Of a stretch of DNA of 46,350 bases, positions 32,658 to 41,601 are shown one piece after another. The notes under the pieces were generated by a model. That model saw only the letters and a list, made by a program, of their open reading frames with translations. It was not told the DNA's origin and did not search any database. The stretch comes from Chloroflexi bacterium UBA5177. GTDB taxonomy: Bacteria; Chloroflexota; UBA5177. The stretch spans positions 1-46,350 of the forward strand of contig DHWR01000054.1 of NCBI GenBank assembly GCA_002413265.1. Reading direction: 5' to 3'. The position numbers and the translations under genes were made by a program. Numbering within the stretch: position 1 is the first letter of the stretch; each line of letters starts with the position of its first letter.

Positions 32658-33698
32658 GTGCGAGACGCCATCGACATCATCGCCGAATCGCTTATCAAAA
32701 GCGTCGTGGCGATTGGCTTTCTGTTCGCCTCGTTCGGATATTTGACCTACGCCGAGCGCAAGATTCTGGGACGAATGCAGTCCCGGTATGGTCCGAATCG
32801 GGTGGGGCCGTTTGGCCTTCTACAGCCGCTCGCCGACGGACTAAAGCTGCTGCTTAAGGAGCAAGTGACGCCGCGAGAGGTGAAGACCTTCGTCTATCTG
32901 GCGGCCCCCGCCATCTCCATATTCGTCGCTCTCATGGCCTTCGCAATCGTTCCCGTCGGCCCGCCTTTTTTTCTTTTCGGCAAAGAGCGGATCATGGCGA
33001 TCGCCAACGTCAACATTGGGCTGTTGTATCTGGTAGCGATTCTCTCTCTCGGTGTGTACGGGATCGTTCTTGGTTCGTGGAGCTCGGCTAACCGGTATTC
33101 GTTGCTCGGTGGACTTCGATCCAGCGCGCAGATGATTTCGTACGAGCTCTCACTTGGACTTGCCCTCATCGCAGTGGTCGTTTTGGCCGGAACCCTCAGC
33201 CCCATGGGGATCGTGGCGGCTCAGAACCAGACGGGAATGTCCTGGTTTTTCCTGCTGCAACCGATCGGTTTTCTGCTGTTCGCAATCGGAGGGTTCGCGG
33301 AGACCAATCGCGCGCCCTTCGACCTGGCCGAAGCCGAGCAGGAGCTCGTCGCGGGTTATCACACCGAGTACGCAGGTATGCGCTTCGCCCTCTACTTCGC
33401 GGCTGAGTACATCAATATGGTGACGATCAGCGCGCTCGTTACGACGCTCTTCCTTGGCGGCTGGGTTGGCATAGGCAATGGAATCTTTTTCAACATCACC
33501 TCCGCACCCTGGGCCCAGCTAATCGGCGTATTCTGGTTTCTTTTCAAGAGCGCGGCCTTCCTCTTTCTCTATATCTGGATTCGGGCGACCCTGCCCCGAC
33601 TCCGCTACGATCAGCTCATGTGGTTCGGTTGGAAGATTCTGCTGCCGGTGGCCGTTCTAAATCTGGTCGTAACCGCTCTGTATGTAAGCTTGATTTGA
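32658..33698 (+). CDS. nuoH: NADH-quinone oxidoreductase subunit H
   Basis: Membrane subunit that joins the peripheral arm to the proton-pumping arm and forms part of the quinone channel. The 346 residues have about eight to nine membrane segments, with [38 protein letters not shown] in the first loop and [28 protein letters not shown] in the conserved acidic loop. GTG start, 15 bases after nuoG. It ends with the usual [21 protein letters not shown]. Confidence 0.96.
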   Translation: MRDAIDIIAESLIKSVVAIGFLFASFGYLTYAERKILGRMQSRYGPNRVGPFGLLQPLADGLKLLLKEQVTPREVKTFVYLAAPAISIFVALMAFAIVPVGPPFFLFGKERIMAIANVNIGLLYLVAILSLGVYGIVLGSWSSANRYSLLGGLRSSAQMISYELSLGLALIAVVVLAGTLSPMGIVAAQNQTGMSWFFLLQPIGFLLFAIGGFAETNRAPFDLAEAEQELVAGYHTEYAGMRFALYFAAEYINMVTISALVTTLFLGGWVGIGNGIFFNITSAPWAQLIGVFWFLFKSAAFLFLYIWIRATLPRLRYDQLMWFGWKILLPVAVLNLVVTALYVSLI

Positions 33699-33759
33699 AG
33701 CAGGACCACAGCCCCGCGGTCCCGTTTCCCGGTTCCCAATCCGTAAGTGTGAGGTCTTA

Positions 33760-34206
33760 GTGGCGTTACTCGAAATCGCGCGCGGCCTGCGCGTGACACT
33801 GAAGAACATGGTCCGGCCGGTTCACACCGTCCAGTATCCGGAGGAACGCAGAATTCTCCCAGAGAGAACGCGCGGTCGGCATGTCCTGCACCGCTACGAG
33901 AACGGACTCGAGCGCTGCATCGGCTGCTACTTATGCGCGGGGGCATGCCCGGCCGACTGCATCTATATCGAGGCCGCTGAGAACACCCCGGAGAACCGAG
34001 TTTCCGCGGGAGAGCGGTATGCAAACGTTTACGAGATCGATTTACTGCGTTGCATTTTTTGCGGATTCTGTGAGGAGGCGTGTCCGACCGGCGCAATCAC
34101 GTTGGAACCGATACTCGATCTCTCGGACTATCAACGCGGACCTCTGATCTATTCGAAGGACATGCTGTTGGAGCCGGCGCGAGATCTGGATGCGCTGCCG
34201 GCATAG
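33760..34206 (+). CDS. nuoI: NADH-quinone oxidoreductase subunit I
   Basis: Ferredoxin-like subunit with two 4Fe-4S clusters (N6a and N6b) that pass electrons to NuoB. The 148 residues have the ligand sets C53-x2-C56-x2-C59-x3-C63 in RCIGCYLCAGACPADC and a second in RCIFCGFCEEACPTGA. GTG start with GTGAGG just upstream. The 61-base gap from nuoH is the widest in the front half of the operon and includes a short GGACC/GGTCC hairpin, not obviously a terminator. Confidence 0.95.
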   Translation: MALLEIARGLRVTLKNMVRPVHTVQYPEERRILPERTRGRHVLHRYENGLERCIGCYLCAGACPADCIYIEAAENTPENRVSAGERYANVYEIDLLRCIFCGFCEEACPTGAITLEPILDLSDYQRGPLIYSKDMLLEPARDLDALPA

Positions 34207-34236
34207 AGGCCCGGCACGAATGAGGAGGACGGTGGG

Positions 34237-34890
34237 TTGACGCCTGTTGAGAGCGTCGTCTTTTGGGTGGCCTCGGCGCTGGCTATAGCTGGGGGACTGG
34301 GAGTAGTGTCCTCCAGAGGAGCCATTTACAGCGCTCTCTCGCTCATCCTGACGCTATCGCAGCTGGCAGTGCTCTTTTTGCTCCTGAATGCTCAGTTCAT
34401 AGCCGCCGCGCAAATTTTGATTTACGCCGGAGCAGTGATGGTGCTGTTTCTCTTCGTGATTACCCTGCTGGGCGTACAGGAGTACGAGTTCATGGGCCGG
34501 CACCTTCCCGGTCAGCGGGCGTTCAGCATGATTTTCGCGGCACTATTGCTGCTCAGCGTCGTCTATTTCGTCGGGCAGACTCCGCACAAGCTTGCCGCCG
34601 TCCACGGCAACTTCAACGCGCAGCTTGCCTCGGGTAATGTGGCCGCCTTCGGAAAGCAGCTCTTCACGACCTTCGTCTTTCCTTTCGAAGCAACGACGCT
34701 GCTCCTGATCGTGGCAATGATCGGCGCCGTCTCGCTGGGCCGACGACAGCGACCCAACGCCGAGGGCTCACTGTTGGAGCAGCGTCGCGACACACTGCTG
34801 CCCCTCGCCCCCCAAACCACCACCGACCGGGCCGACGACGGCATACCCCGCGCTGCCACGGCGGGGGCGGAAGCGCGGCGCGAAGAATGA
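34237..34890 (+). CDS. nuoJ: NADH-quinone oxidoreductase subunit J
   Basis: Membrane-arm subunit with a helix that rearranges during turnover. The 217 residues contain five hydrophobic segments, including SRGAIYSALSLILTLSQLAVLFLLLNAQFIAAAQILIYAGAVMVLFLFVI, the most conserved part of the family. The TTG start at 34237 is supported by AGGAGG at 34223-34228 with 8-base spacing. The last 40 residues are polar and variable. Its stop overlaps the nuoK ATG by four bases. Confidence 0.94.
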   Translation: MTPVESVVFWVASALAIAGGLGVVSSRGAIYSALSLILTLSQLAVLFLLLNAQFIAAAQILIYAGAVMVLFLFVITLLGVQEYEFMGRHLPGQRAFSMIFAALLLLSVVYFVGQTPHKLAAVHGNFNAQLASGNVAAFGKQLFTTFVFPFEATTLLLIVAMIGAVSLGRRQRPNAEGSLLEQRRDTLLPLAPQTTTDRADDGIPRAATAGAEARREE

Positions 34891-35192
34891 CGCCGAGCGC
34901 CGATCACTTCCTTGTTGTCAGCGCGATCCTATTCACGCTCGGCACCGTTGGGGTTCTCACACGGCGTGACCCGCTCGTCGTCTTCATGTCTATCGAGCTC
35001 ATGCTGAACTCCGTGAACCTGACCTTCGTCACCTTCTCTCATTATCTGAGCTCGCCGGATGGGCAGATCTTCGTGTTCATCATCATGACGGTCGCGGCGG
35101 CTGAAGTAGTCGTCGGCCTGGCGCTGATAGTGTCGATTTTTCAAACGCGGCAGCGCATCGACGTCGATGAGCTCGACGAGATGCGGGGCTAG
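34887..35192 (+). CDS. nuoK: NADH-quinone oxidoreductase subunit K
   Basis: Small three-helix proton-channel subunit, 101 residues, the normal length. It has the family motif SIELMLNSVNLTFVTF with the key glutamate in the second helix, and a second acidic residue in the third (AAAEVVVGLALIVSIF). The ATG lies in the nuoJ stop (ATGA), and nuoL follows after two bases. Confidence 0.95.
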   Translation: MTPSADHFLVVSAILFTLGTVGVLTRRDPLVVFMSIELMLNSVNLTFVTFSHYLSSPDGQIFVFIIMTVAAAEVVVGLALIVSIFQTRQRIDVDELDEMRG

Positions 35193-35194
35193 CC

Positions 35195-37114
35195 ATGCAG
35201 CAGCTGGTGTGGGCCGTCCTCTTTTTGCCGCTGGCCGGGTTCGCCATCAACTCGCTCGGAACTCGAATGAACGATCGACTGGTTCAGTGGCTGGGTCCGG
35301 GCAGCGTCGGACTCGCCTTCATCTGCGCGGTGGTCTGTTTCCTCTGGCTGCAGGGGCGCGCCGAGGGAGTGAGGAGCGTTGACCAGCTGGGCTGGACGTG
35401 GACCGTCGCCGGCACGTTTTCTCTCAATTTTGGGTTGATTCTTGACCCGCTCTCTTCACTGATGACGCTCGTGATCACGGGTGTCGGGTTCTTGATCCTC
35501 GTCTATGCCACGGGCTACATGGGAGGAGATACCGGCTACCGTCGCTTTTTTGCGCAAATGGACCTCTTCATCTTCACCATGTTGCTGCTGGTCCTTGCCG
35601 ACAATTACCTCTTTCTACTCGTGGGCTGGGCGGGTGTCGGACTCACTTCGTACCTGCTGATTGGCTTCTATCTGGATCGCCCATCAGCCGCCGCGGCGGC
35701 GCGGAAAGCGCTCGTCATGAACGTCATCGGCGATGTCGGCATCATGATCGCGCTGTTCATGATGTTTGTCCTCTTCGGAGGCGTCGAGTTTCACACCGTG
35801 TTTTCCCAGGTGCGCTCGCTGCCGTACAACGGACAGATCATCACGGTCTTGTCGCTGATGTTGCTCGTCGGCGCCGTAGCCAAATCGGCTCAACTTCCTC
35901 TCTACACGTGGCTGCCGGACGCAATGGAGGGGCCGACCCCCGTAAGCGCCCTCATCCACGCCGCGACCATGGTCACAGCGGGCGTCTATCTGGTGGCCCG
36001 CTCCTATCCCATCTATCAGCAAACCCCGATCGGGCTGCACACGGTCGCATTCGTCGGGGCCATAGGCACCGCTTTCGCGGCAGGCATGGGACTGGCAAAC
36101 AACGACATCAAGAGAGTGCTTGCCTATTCGACGATGAGTCAGATTGCGTACATGTTCGTTGGCGTCGGCGTGGCCGTTTATTCAGCCGGCATGTTTCATC
36201 TCGTCGAGCACGCCTTCTTCAAAGCCCTGCTCTTCATGGGCGCGGGGGCGGTCATGCATGCCCTTCATGACGAGCTGGACATCAGGAAGATGGGTGGTTT
36301 GCGGCACAAGCTGCCCTTTACCTGGGTGACATTCTGGATCGGTGTCCTGGCGATCATTGGGTTTCCGTTCATGTCCGGCTTCTTCAGCAAGGAGGACGTG
36401 ATCGGGGCCGCATATAGTCGGGCTTACAACGGCGACGGCTGGCTGTGGATCGTCTGGGCTCTGACAGTCGTCACCTCTCTCTTGACCGCCGCGTACATGT
36501 TCCGGCTTCTGTTCCTCGTGTTCCATGGAGAGCCGCGAGATCGAGAACTGTACGACCATGCACACGAGCCCGGCCTGTCGATGAGGGCGCCGATGGCCGT
36601 GCTGTCGGTCCTCTCGATCGTCGGCGGATTTCTGGCCTTTCCCGGCCGCTACAACAAGATAGAAGACTGGCTGCGACCGTATTTCCAGCAGTTTGCCGTC
36701 AACGGACCGCCTCTGAAAACGCAGCCTTTCTATCTGACGTCAATGGTGGTCACGCTGGCGGCGACTGCAGTCGGCTTCCTTATCGCCTACAGCGTCTACA
36801 TTCGGAGCAGTCCAAGCAGAGAACGAGTAGCCGCCATGTTTCCAGCCGTCTACCGTTTCCTACTGAATCGGTACTACGTAGACCAGCTTTACGACATGAT
36901 GTTTGTCCGCCCGGTCAAATGGGGCAGCAAGATGATGGGCAGGTACGTGGAGCAGGACGCGTTGGACTTTACGGTGGACGGCGCGGGCCGACTGACGCGA
37001 CTCGCAGCGCAGACCTCGCGGGCCGTTCAGACCGGCTACGTTCGAAACTACGCGCTTGGAATCGTACTCGGCGCGGTGCTGTTGGTCGGCTACTACTTCG
37101 TGGGGGGCCGCTAA
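35195..37114 (+). CDS. nuoL: NADH-quinone oxidoreductase subunit L
   Basis: Largest antiporter-like proton-pumping subunit at the far end of the membrane arm. The 639 residues have about 15 or 16 membrane segments, with LVGWAGVGLTSYLLIGFY, the pumping-core lysine and glutamate stretch QLPLYTWLPDAMEGPTPVSALIHAATMVTAGVYL, and HLVEHAFFKALLFMGAGAVMHALHDELDIRKMGG. The C-terminal region includes the long lateral helix of the family and ends with LGIVLGAVLLVGYYF. ATG start two bases after nuoK. Confidence 0.95.
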   Translation: MQQLVWAVLFLPLAGFAINSLGTRMNDRLVQWLGPGSVGLAFICAVVCFLWLQGRAEGVRSVDQLGWTWTVAGTFSLNFGLILDPLSSLMTLVITGVGFLILVYATGYMGGDTGYRRFFAQMDLFIFTMLLLVLADNYLFLLVGWAGVGLTSYLLIGFYLDRPSAAAAARKALVMNVIGDVGIMIALFMMFVLFGGVEFHTVFSQVRSLPYNGQIITVLSLMLLVGAVAKSAQLPLYTWLPDAMEGPTPVSALIHAATMVTAGVYLVARSYPIYQQTPIGLHTVAFVGAIGTAFAAGMGLANNDIKRVLAYSTMSQIAYMFVGVGVAVYSAGMFHLVEHAFFKALLFMGAGAVMHALHDELDIRKMGGLRHKLPFTWVTFWIGVLAIIGFPFMSGFFSKEDVIGAAYSRAYNGDGWLWIVWALTVVTSLLTAAYMFRLLFLVFHGEPRDRELYDHAHEPGLSMRAPMAVLSVLSIVGGFLAFPGRYNKIEDWLRPYFQQFAVNGPPLKTQPFYLTSMVVTLAATAVGFLIAYSVYIRSSPSRERVAAMFPAVYRFLLNRYYVDQLYDMMFVRPVKWGSKMMGRYVEQDALDFTVDGAGRLTRLAAQTSRAVQTGYVRNYALGIVLGAVLLVGYYFVGGR

Positions 37115-38773
37115 ATGGCGCCTTATATGCTCTCACTGGCAGCAGTTCGAATCAGCACGACGGCCGCGACACACTTTTCAATATTCAGTACTAGGTTGAC
37201 GCTTTTGACGGTCGTCTTGTTTCTTCCGGCCGTCGGAGCCGTGATCGGCTTGCTGTTGGAGGACGAGCGCCAGGTCCGGATAGTCAGCGTGGTTGCGGCC
37301 GCGGCAGACCTGGTACTCGCCATCATGCTGCTTCTGATGTTCAAGTACGGATCCGGCCAGGCTGGATGGCAGTTCCAGTTCGCCGATAGACATAACTGGG
37401 TTTCCACCCTCGGCATCAGCTACTGGATCGGTCTCGACGGTGTCAGCGTCTGGCTGGTTACCCTGACCGCCTTGATGAGCTGCATAGCCATCCTTGCAGC
37501 TCAGTTCATGATCGCCGACCGCACAAAGACGTTTCTGATTTTCATGTTGACGCTCGAAACGGCACTGTTGGGCGTCTTCATGTCGCTCAACCTTTTCCTC
37601 TTCTTCATTTTCTGGGAGGCAATGCTCATCCCAAGCTATTTCCTGCTGGGCATATGGGGAGAGGAACGGCGCGTTTACGCGACGATGAAATTCCTCGTCT
37701 ACACGATATTCGGCAGCTTTTTCATGTTGGTCGGCATTTTTGTCTTGTGGGCGCGCGTCGGAACCCTCGATATGGCGGGCCCTCATGGCCTCATTGCGCA
37801 TCCGGTCGATCCAACTACGCAAAATTGGCTCTTCCTGGCCTTTGCGATCGCGTTCGCGATCAAGCTGCCCGTGTGGCCCTTCCACACTTGGGCCCCCACC
37901 GCGTACACGGAGTCGCCCGTACCGTTCGTGATCGTGCTGTCGGGGCTGATGTCGAAAGCCGGTGCTTTCGGCTTTATTCGCTACTGCCTGCCGCTCTTCC
38001 CAGCGGCATCACGGCATTTTGCCGCCCTGATCTCAATTCTCTGCATCATCGGCATGGTCTACGCCGCATTGCTTGCGCTCGTGCAGACTGACATTAAGCG
38101 GATCGTGGCGTATTCGAGCATTAGTCACATGAATTTGCTCTGCCTCGGCATCTTCGCGCTCAATCCAATCGCTCTGGACGGCTCCGTGCTCCAGATGATC
38201 AACCACAGCCTGATCATCTCGGGACTCTTCCTCGCGGTGGCCTACATTGCGGCGCGAACGGGAACGAGATTGCTGCCCAGCATGGGGGGCTTGGGGATGC
38301 GCCGGCCGTGGTTGATGTGGCTGTTCTTCATCTTCATCCTCGCTGGACTGGACCTTCCTGGGACCAGCTCATTCGCGGGGGAATTCCTCATCCTCCTCGG
38401 AACGTTCGCCTACAACGCCTGGTACGCGAGCATTGCGACGATCACGGTCATCCTTGCCGCTTGGTACATGATCAGACTGTTCCAGGACAGCATGAATGGC
38501 CCGGTGTCCGTGGCGCCGCGTGAACTCGCCGAAACCGGTCTTGATGCGCGCCGGACTCCGTATCAGTATCCGGTCCTCCAACGCCTGTTGCCCGGAGATA
38601 TTCAGCTCCGCGAGGCCCTTCTTTGGGTCCCCTTGGCGGTGGTTCTGCTCTATCTCGGAGTCCAGCCCCAGCCGGTCACGCAGCGGTTGAATCCCACCAA
38701 CACCGCAATCTCCGTGGTTGTCCACACGCACGCGACCCGGGGACCGGCGGTAGCACTGGGAGGCTCTCCGTGA
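37115..38773 (+). CDS. nuoM: NADH-quinone oxidoreductase subunit M
   Basis: Antiporter-like proton-pumping subunit. The 552 residues contain the conserved glutamate segment FLFFIFWEAMLIPSYFLLGIWG and the channel core AIKLPVWPFHTWAPTAYTESPVPFVIVLSGLMSKAGAFGFIRYCLPLFP, followed by QTDIKRIVAYSSISHMN. The first 25 or so residues before the first segment (up to STRLTLLTV) are unusual, so the true start may be internal; the ATG directly after the nuoL stop is kept here. It overlaps nuoN by four bases (GTGA). Confidence 0.95.
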   Translation: MAPYMLSLAAVRISTTAATHFSIFSTRLTLLTVVLFLPAVGAVIGLLLEDERQVRIVSVVAAAADLVLAIMLLLMFKYGSGQAGWQFQFADRHNWVSTLGISYWIGLDGVSVWLVTLTALMSCIAILAAQFMIADRTKTFLIFMLTLETALLGVFMSLNLFLFFIFWEAMLIPSYFLLGIWGEERRVYATMKFLVYTIFGSFFMLVGIFVLWARVGTLDMAGPHGLIAHPVDPTTQNWLFLAFAIAFAIKLPVWPFHTWAPTAYTESPVPFVIVLSGLMSKAGAFGFIRYCLPLFPAASRHFAALISILCIIGMVYAALLALVQTDIKRIVAYSSISHMNLLCLGIFALNPIALDGSVLQMINHSLIISGLFLAVAYIAARTGTRLLPSMGGLGMRRPWLMWLFFIFILAGLDLPGTSSFAGEFLILLGTFAYNAWYASIATITVILAAWYMIRLFQDSMNGPVSVAPRELAETGLDARRTPYQYPVLQRLLPGDIQLREALLWVPLAVVLLYLGVQPQPVTQRLNPTNTAISVVVHTHATRGPAVALGGSP

Positions 38774-40278
38774 GCGTTCTAGCGGCTGCAACTATTCACG
38801 TCCGGGTAGGAGCTTCGGACTGGGGAGCGGTGGGTCCGGAGTTGATCCTGGGAGCGACGGTGCTTGTCCTACTGCTGGTCGATGCGTTCGTCCCACGGCG
38901 GGTGCGCGAGGTGAGCACCTGGATCAGTCTGATCGCCTTAGTCGCCGCGTTCCTCGACGTTTACTTCCTGTGGTCACACGGCGACTCGAATGCACTGTAC
39001 GGCCAAATTACCAGCGACAAATTCGCGATCTTCTTTGACGGCGTCATCATCGTCTCCGCCGTGCTCGCCGTGCTCCTATCCGAAAGTTACATCGTGAGCT
39101 CCTCATTCGACCCGGGAGAGTACTATGCCCTCCTGCTGGCGTCGGCCGTTGGAATGATGCTCATGGCAGCCGGCAATTCGCTCATGATCCTGTTTCTGGC
39201 CCTCGAGCTGCTGTCGCTCTCCCTCTACATCTTGGCCGGCTTCGAGCGCTCGAGCCCGCGGTCGCAAGAATCAGGGTTCAAATACTTCCTGCTGAGCTCG
39301 TTTGCGTCCGCGTTTCTGATCTACGGAATGGCTCTGATTTATGGCGCGACCGGATCGACGCAACTTGTAGCAATCGGACACTGCCTCCATGGGTCAGGCT
39401 GTCCGGCGAATGTCACCGAAAACCCGCTCCTGCTAGTCGGAATCGGGCTGATGGTTGTCGGCTTCGCTTTCAAGATCTCGGCAGTGCCTTTCCACATGTG
39501 GACACCAGACGTCTATGAAGGAGCGCCGACGCCAATTACCGCCTTCATGTCGGTGACCACCAAGGCCGCGGTTTTCGCGGCGTTCGTGCGCGTGTTCAAT
39601 TTCTCCCTCAACGCCGCTCACAGCCACTGGTTCCCGTTGTTGTGGGGGGTGGCCGTCGCCACGATGATCTTCGGCAATCTGTTCGCGCTCGCGCAGTCAA
39701 ACATGAAGCGAATGTTGGCCTACTCGGGTGTGGCTCACGGGGGCTACATTCTGGTCGCCCTGCTGGCAAACAGCCCTGCCGGCGCAACCGCCGTCGTCTT
39801 CTATTTCCTGGCGTACGCGTTCATGAATATCGGCGCGTTCATGCTGGTCAGCATCCTCGAGAGCAATGGGCAGGTCGGCGACGACATCAGCAGCTATCGG
39901 GGCCTTTGGCAGCGGAACCCGTTTCTCGCGGGCTGTACCACGGTCTTTCTCTTCTCGCTCGCCGGCATCCCACCCTTCGCCGGCTTCTTCGCCAAGTACC
40001 TCGCGTTAGCGGCGATTGTCCAAGCTGGACACACCGAGCTGGCCATTATTGCGGTGCTCACCAGCCTGATCTCTGTCTATTACTATCTGCGAGTCGTCGT
40101 CGTGATGGTATTGCAACCCGGTGAGGTGCAGGCTCAGGAGACGAGAATGTCAGGGATGGCTGAGATGGCCGTCACGGCCTCAGTGGCCGGAACCATTGGC
40201 CTCGGCATCATTCCGACCGGCTTCTACAACCTGGCTACTCAATCGGTCGACGCCTTGCGCACTGCTTTCGGGATCTAG
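38770..40278 (+). CDS. nuoN: NADH-quinone oxidoreductase subunit N
   Basis: Third antiporter-like subunit of complex I. From the GTG at 38770, which overlaps the nuoM stop, the product is 502 residues, the usual size; the frame extends back to 38623 inside nuoM without family similarity. It shows about 14 membrane segments, LMILFLALELLSLSLYILAGFERS, the core KISAVPFHMWTPDVYEGAPTPITAFMSVTTKAAVFAAFVRV, and the conserved QSNMKRMLAYSGVAHGGYIL. Last of the 14 nuo genes. The flavoprotein gene follows 22 bases later. Confidence 0.95.
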   Translation: MSVLAAATIHVRVGASDWGAVGPELILGATVLVLLLVDAFVPRRVREVSTWISLIALVAAFLDVYFLWSHGDSNALYGQITSDKFAIFFDGVIIVSAVLAVLLSESYIVSSSFDPGEYYALLLASAVGMMLMAAGNSLMILFLALELLSLSLYILAGFERSSPRSQESGFKYFLLSSFASAFLIYGMALIYGATGSTQLVAIGHCLHGSGCPANVTENPLLLVGIGLMVVGFAFKISAVPFHMWTPDVYEGAPTPITAFMSVTTKAAVFAAFVRVFNFSLNAAHSHWFPLLWGVAVATMIFGNLFALAQSNMKRMLAYSGVAHGGYILVALLANSPAGATAVVFYFLAYAFMNIGAFMLVSILESNGQVGDDISSYRGLWQRNPFLAGCTTVFLFSLAGIPPFAGFFAKYLALAAIVQAGHTELAIIAVLTSLISVYYYLRVVVVMVLQPGEVQAQETRMSGMAEMAVTASVAGTIGLGIIPTGFYNLATQSVDALRTAFGI

Positions 40279-40300
40279 GGCAGACCAACGAAGGTTGTAC

Positions 40301-41596
40301 GTGGACGACGATAAATTCGACGCAATCGTGGTGGGAGCCGGGCCGGCGGGCAGCGCGGCGGCTTTGACGATGGCCAAAGCCGGGCTGAGCGTGGTGCTGA
40401 TCGAACGCGGTGACAAGCCGGGAGCCAAGAATGTCATGGGAGGAGTGCTATTTCGGGAGGCGACCGAGGCCGTTTTCGGTCCTCTCTGGGGCAACGCCCC
40501 GCTCGAACGATACGTGATAGAACAGAAGCTCTGGCTGTTGGGAGCGAACTCTGTTGTAAACGCGGGATATCGCACGCAAGATTTCGAAAGTCCGCCTTAC
40601 AACGCCTTCACGGTACTTCGAGCCCATCTCGATCCCTGGTTTGCAAAGCAAGCGGAAGACGCCGGCGCATATCTGATTCCAGAAACTCAGGTCACCGATC
40701 TGCTCTCTGAGAACGGCAAGATAACCGGAGTCCGCACCGGACGCGAGGGTGATCTCTTCGCCGACGTCGTGATAGATGCCGAGGGCATCAACGCCTTCGC
40801 CGCGGTCAAGGCCGGACTTCGCAAGGACTTCACGATGGAAAACGCCGCCCTGGCCGTCAAGGAGGTTCACGCTTTGCCGGCAGAGACGATAAACCAAAGG
40901 TTCAATGTGCGAGGAGACCAGGGAGTGACCATTCTCCTGACCGGAGAGTTCGCCCACGGAATGATGGGGAGCGGCTGGATCTACACCAACCGGGACACCG
41001 TTTCCATCGGGTTCGGAGCAATCGTCAGCCACATGGTTGAAACGAAGATCCGTCCCAACGATTTGATCGAAGAACTGAAAGCACATCCGGCGGTCAAGCC
41101 GCTATTGGAAGGTTCGGAAATCAAGGAGTACATGGCTCACCTCATTCCGGAGGTCCGGTTCGAGGAGCTGCCTCGACCGTATGGCGACGGATACATGCTC
41201 GTAGGGGATGCCGCGGGATTCGTGAATTTCATGTATCAAGAGGGCTCAAATCTGGCCATTGCGAGTGGAAGAATGGCCGGCGAGACCGCTGTGGCAGCTA
41301 AGGAGAAAGCAGACTTTTCGGCCCGGTCGCTAGAGCTCTATGGACGAAAACTGGACGACAGCTTTGTCATGAAGGACCTGCACGACCTGCGAAAAGCGCC
41401 AGCATTCTTCCGAAGTCACCGTCAGTTCTTCGATGTTTATCCGCGGATCCTAAATGAAGCCGCCAGGATGTTCCTCACCGTAGACGACACTCCGAAGAAG
41501 GTTCGCCGGGGAGAGATTTTCCGGATGCTCCGGTCGAAGCGACCCCTCTGGAAGATCGGCAGAGACATGGTGGACGCTCTGCGCGCGCTCTGGTAG
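40301..41596 (+). CDS. fixC: FixC/ETF-quinone oxidoreductase-like flavoprotein
   Basis: FAD-dependent geranylgeranyl-reductase-fold protein of the FixC/ETF-QO family, which passes electrons from ETF to quinone at the membrane. The 431 residues start at a GTG with GAAGG six bases upstream. They have the FAD-binding GAGPAGSAA at 12-20, IERGDKPGAKNVMGGVLF, and the second FAD motif VGDAAGFVNFMYQEGSNLAIASGRMAGE. FixC lacks the 4Fe-4S domain of full ETF-QO and normally needs the small ferredoxin FixX, which is absent on both sides here. Placement 22 bases after nuoN suggests co-transcription with complex I. The ETF partner is probably that encoded at 299-2085. Confidence 0.9.
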   Translation: MDDDKFDAIVVGAGPAGSAAALTMAKAGLSVVLIERGDKPGAKNVMGGVLFREATEAVFGPLWGNAPLERYVIEQKLWLLGANSVVNAGYRTQDFESPPYNAFTVLRAHLDPWFAKQAEDAGAYLIPETQVTDLLSENGKITGVRTGREGDLFADVVIDAEGINAFAAVKAGLRKDFTMENAALAVKEVHALPAETINQRFNVRGDQGVTILLTGEFAHGMMGSGWIYTNRDTVSIGFGAIVSHMVETKIRPNDLIEELKAHPAVKPLLEGSEIKEYMAHLIPEVRFEELPRPYGDGYMLVGDAAGFVNFMYQEGSNLAIASGRMAGETAVAAKEKADFSARSLELYGRKLDDSFVMKDLHDLRKAPAFFRSHRQFFDVYPRILNEAARMFLTVDDTPKKVRRGEIFRMLRSKRPLWKIGRDMVDALRALW

Positions 41597-41601
41597 CGCG
41601 G

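Noticed and set aside
33703..33722. A GGACC/GGTCC hairpin between nuoH and nuoI as a possible attenuator
   Set aside because: Only a 5-bp stem with a mismatched interior and no U tract; too weak to call.
40301..41596. Geranylgeranyl reductase as the identity of the flavoprotein after nuoN
   Set aside because: The family is related, but the C-terminal GDAAGFVNFMYQEGSNLA stretch and the presence of etfAB in the same window favour FixC/ETF-QO; not fully excluded.
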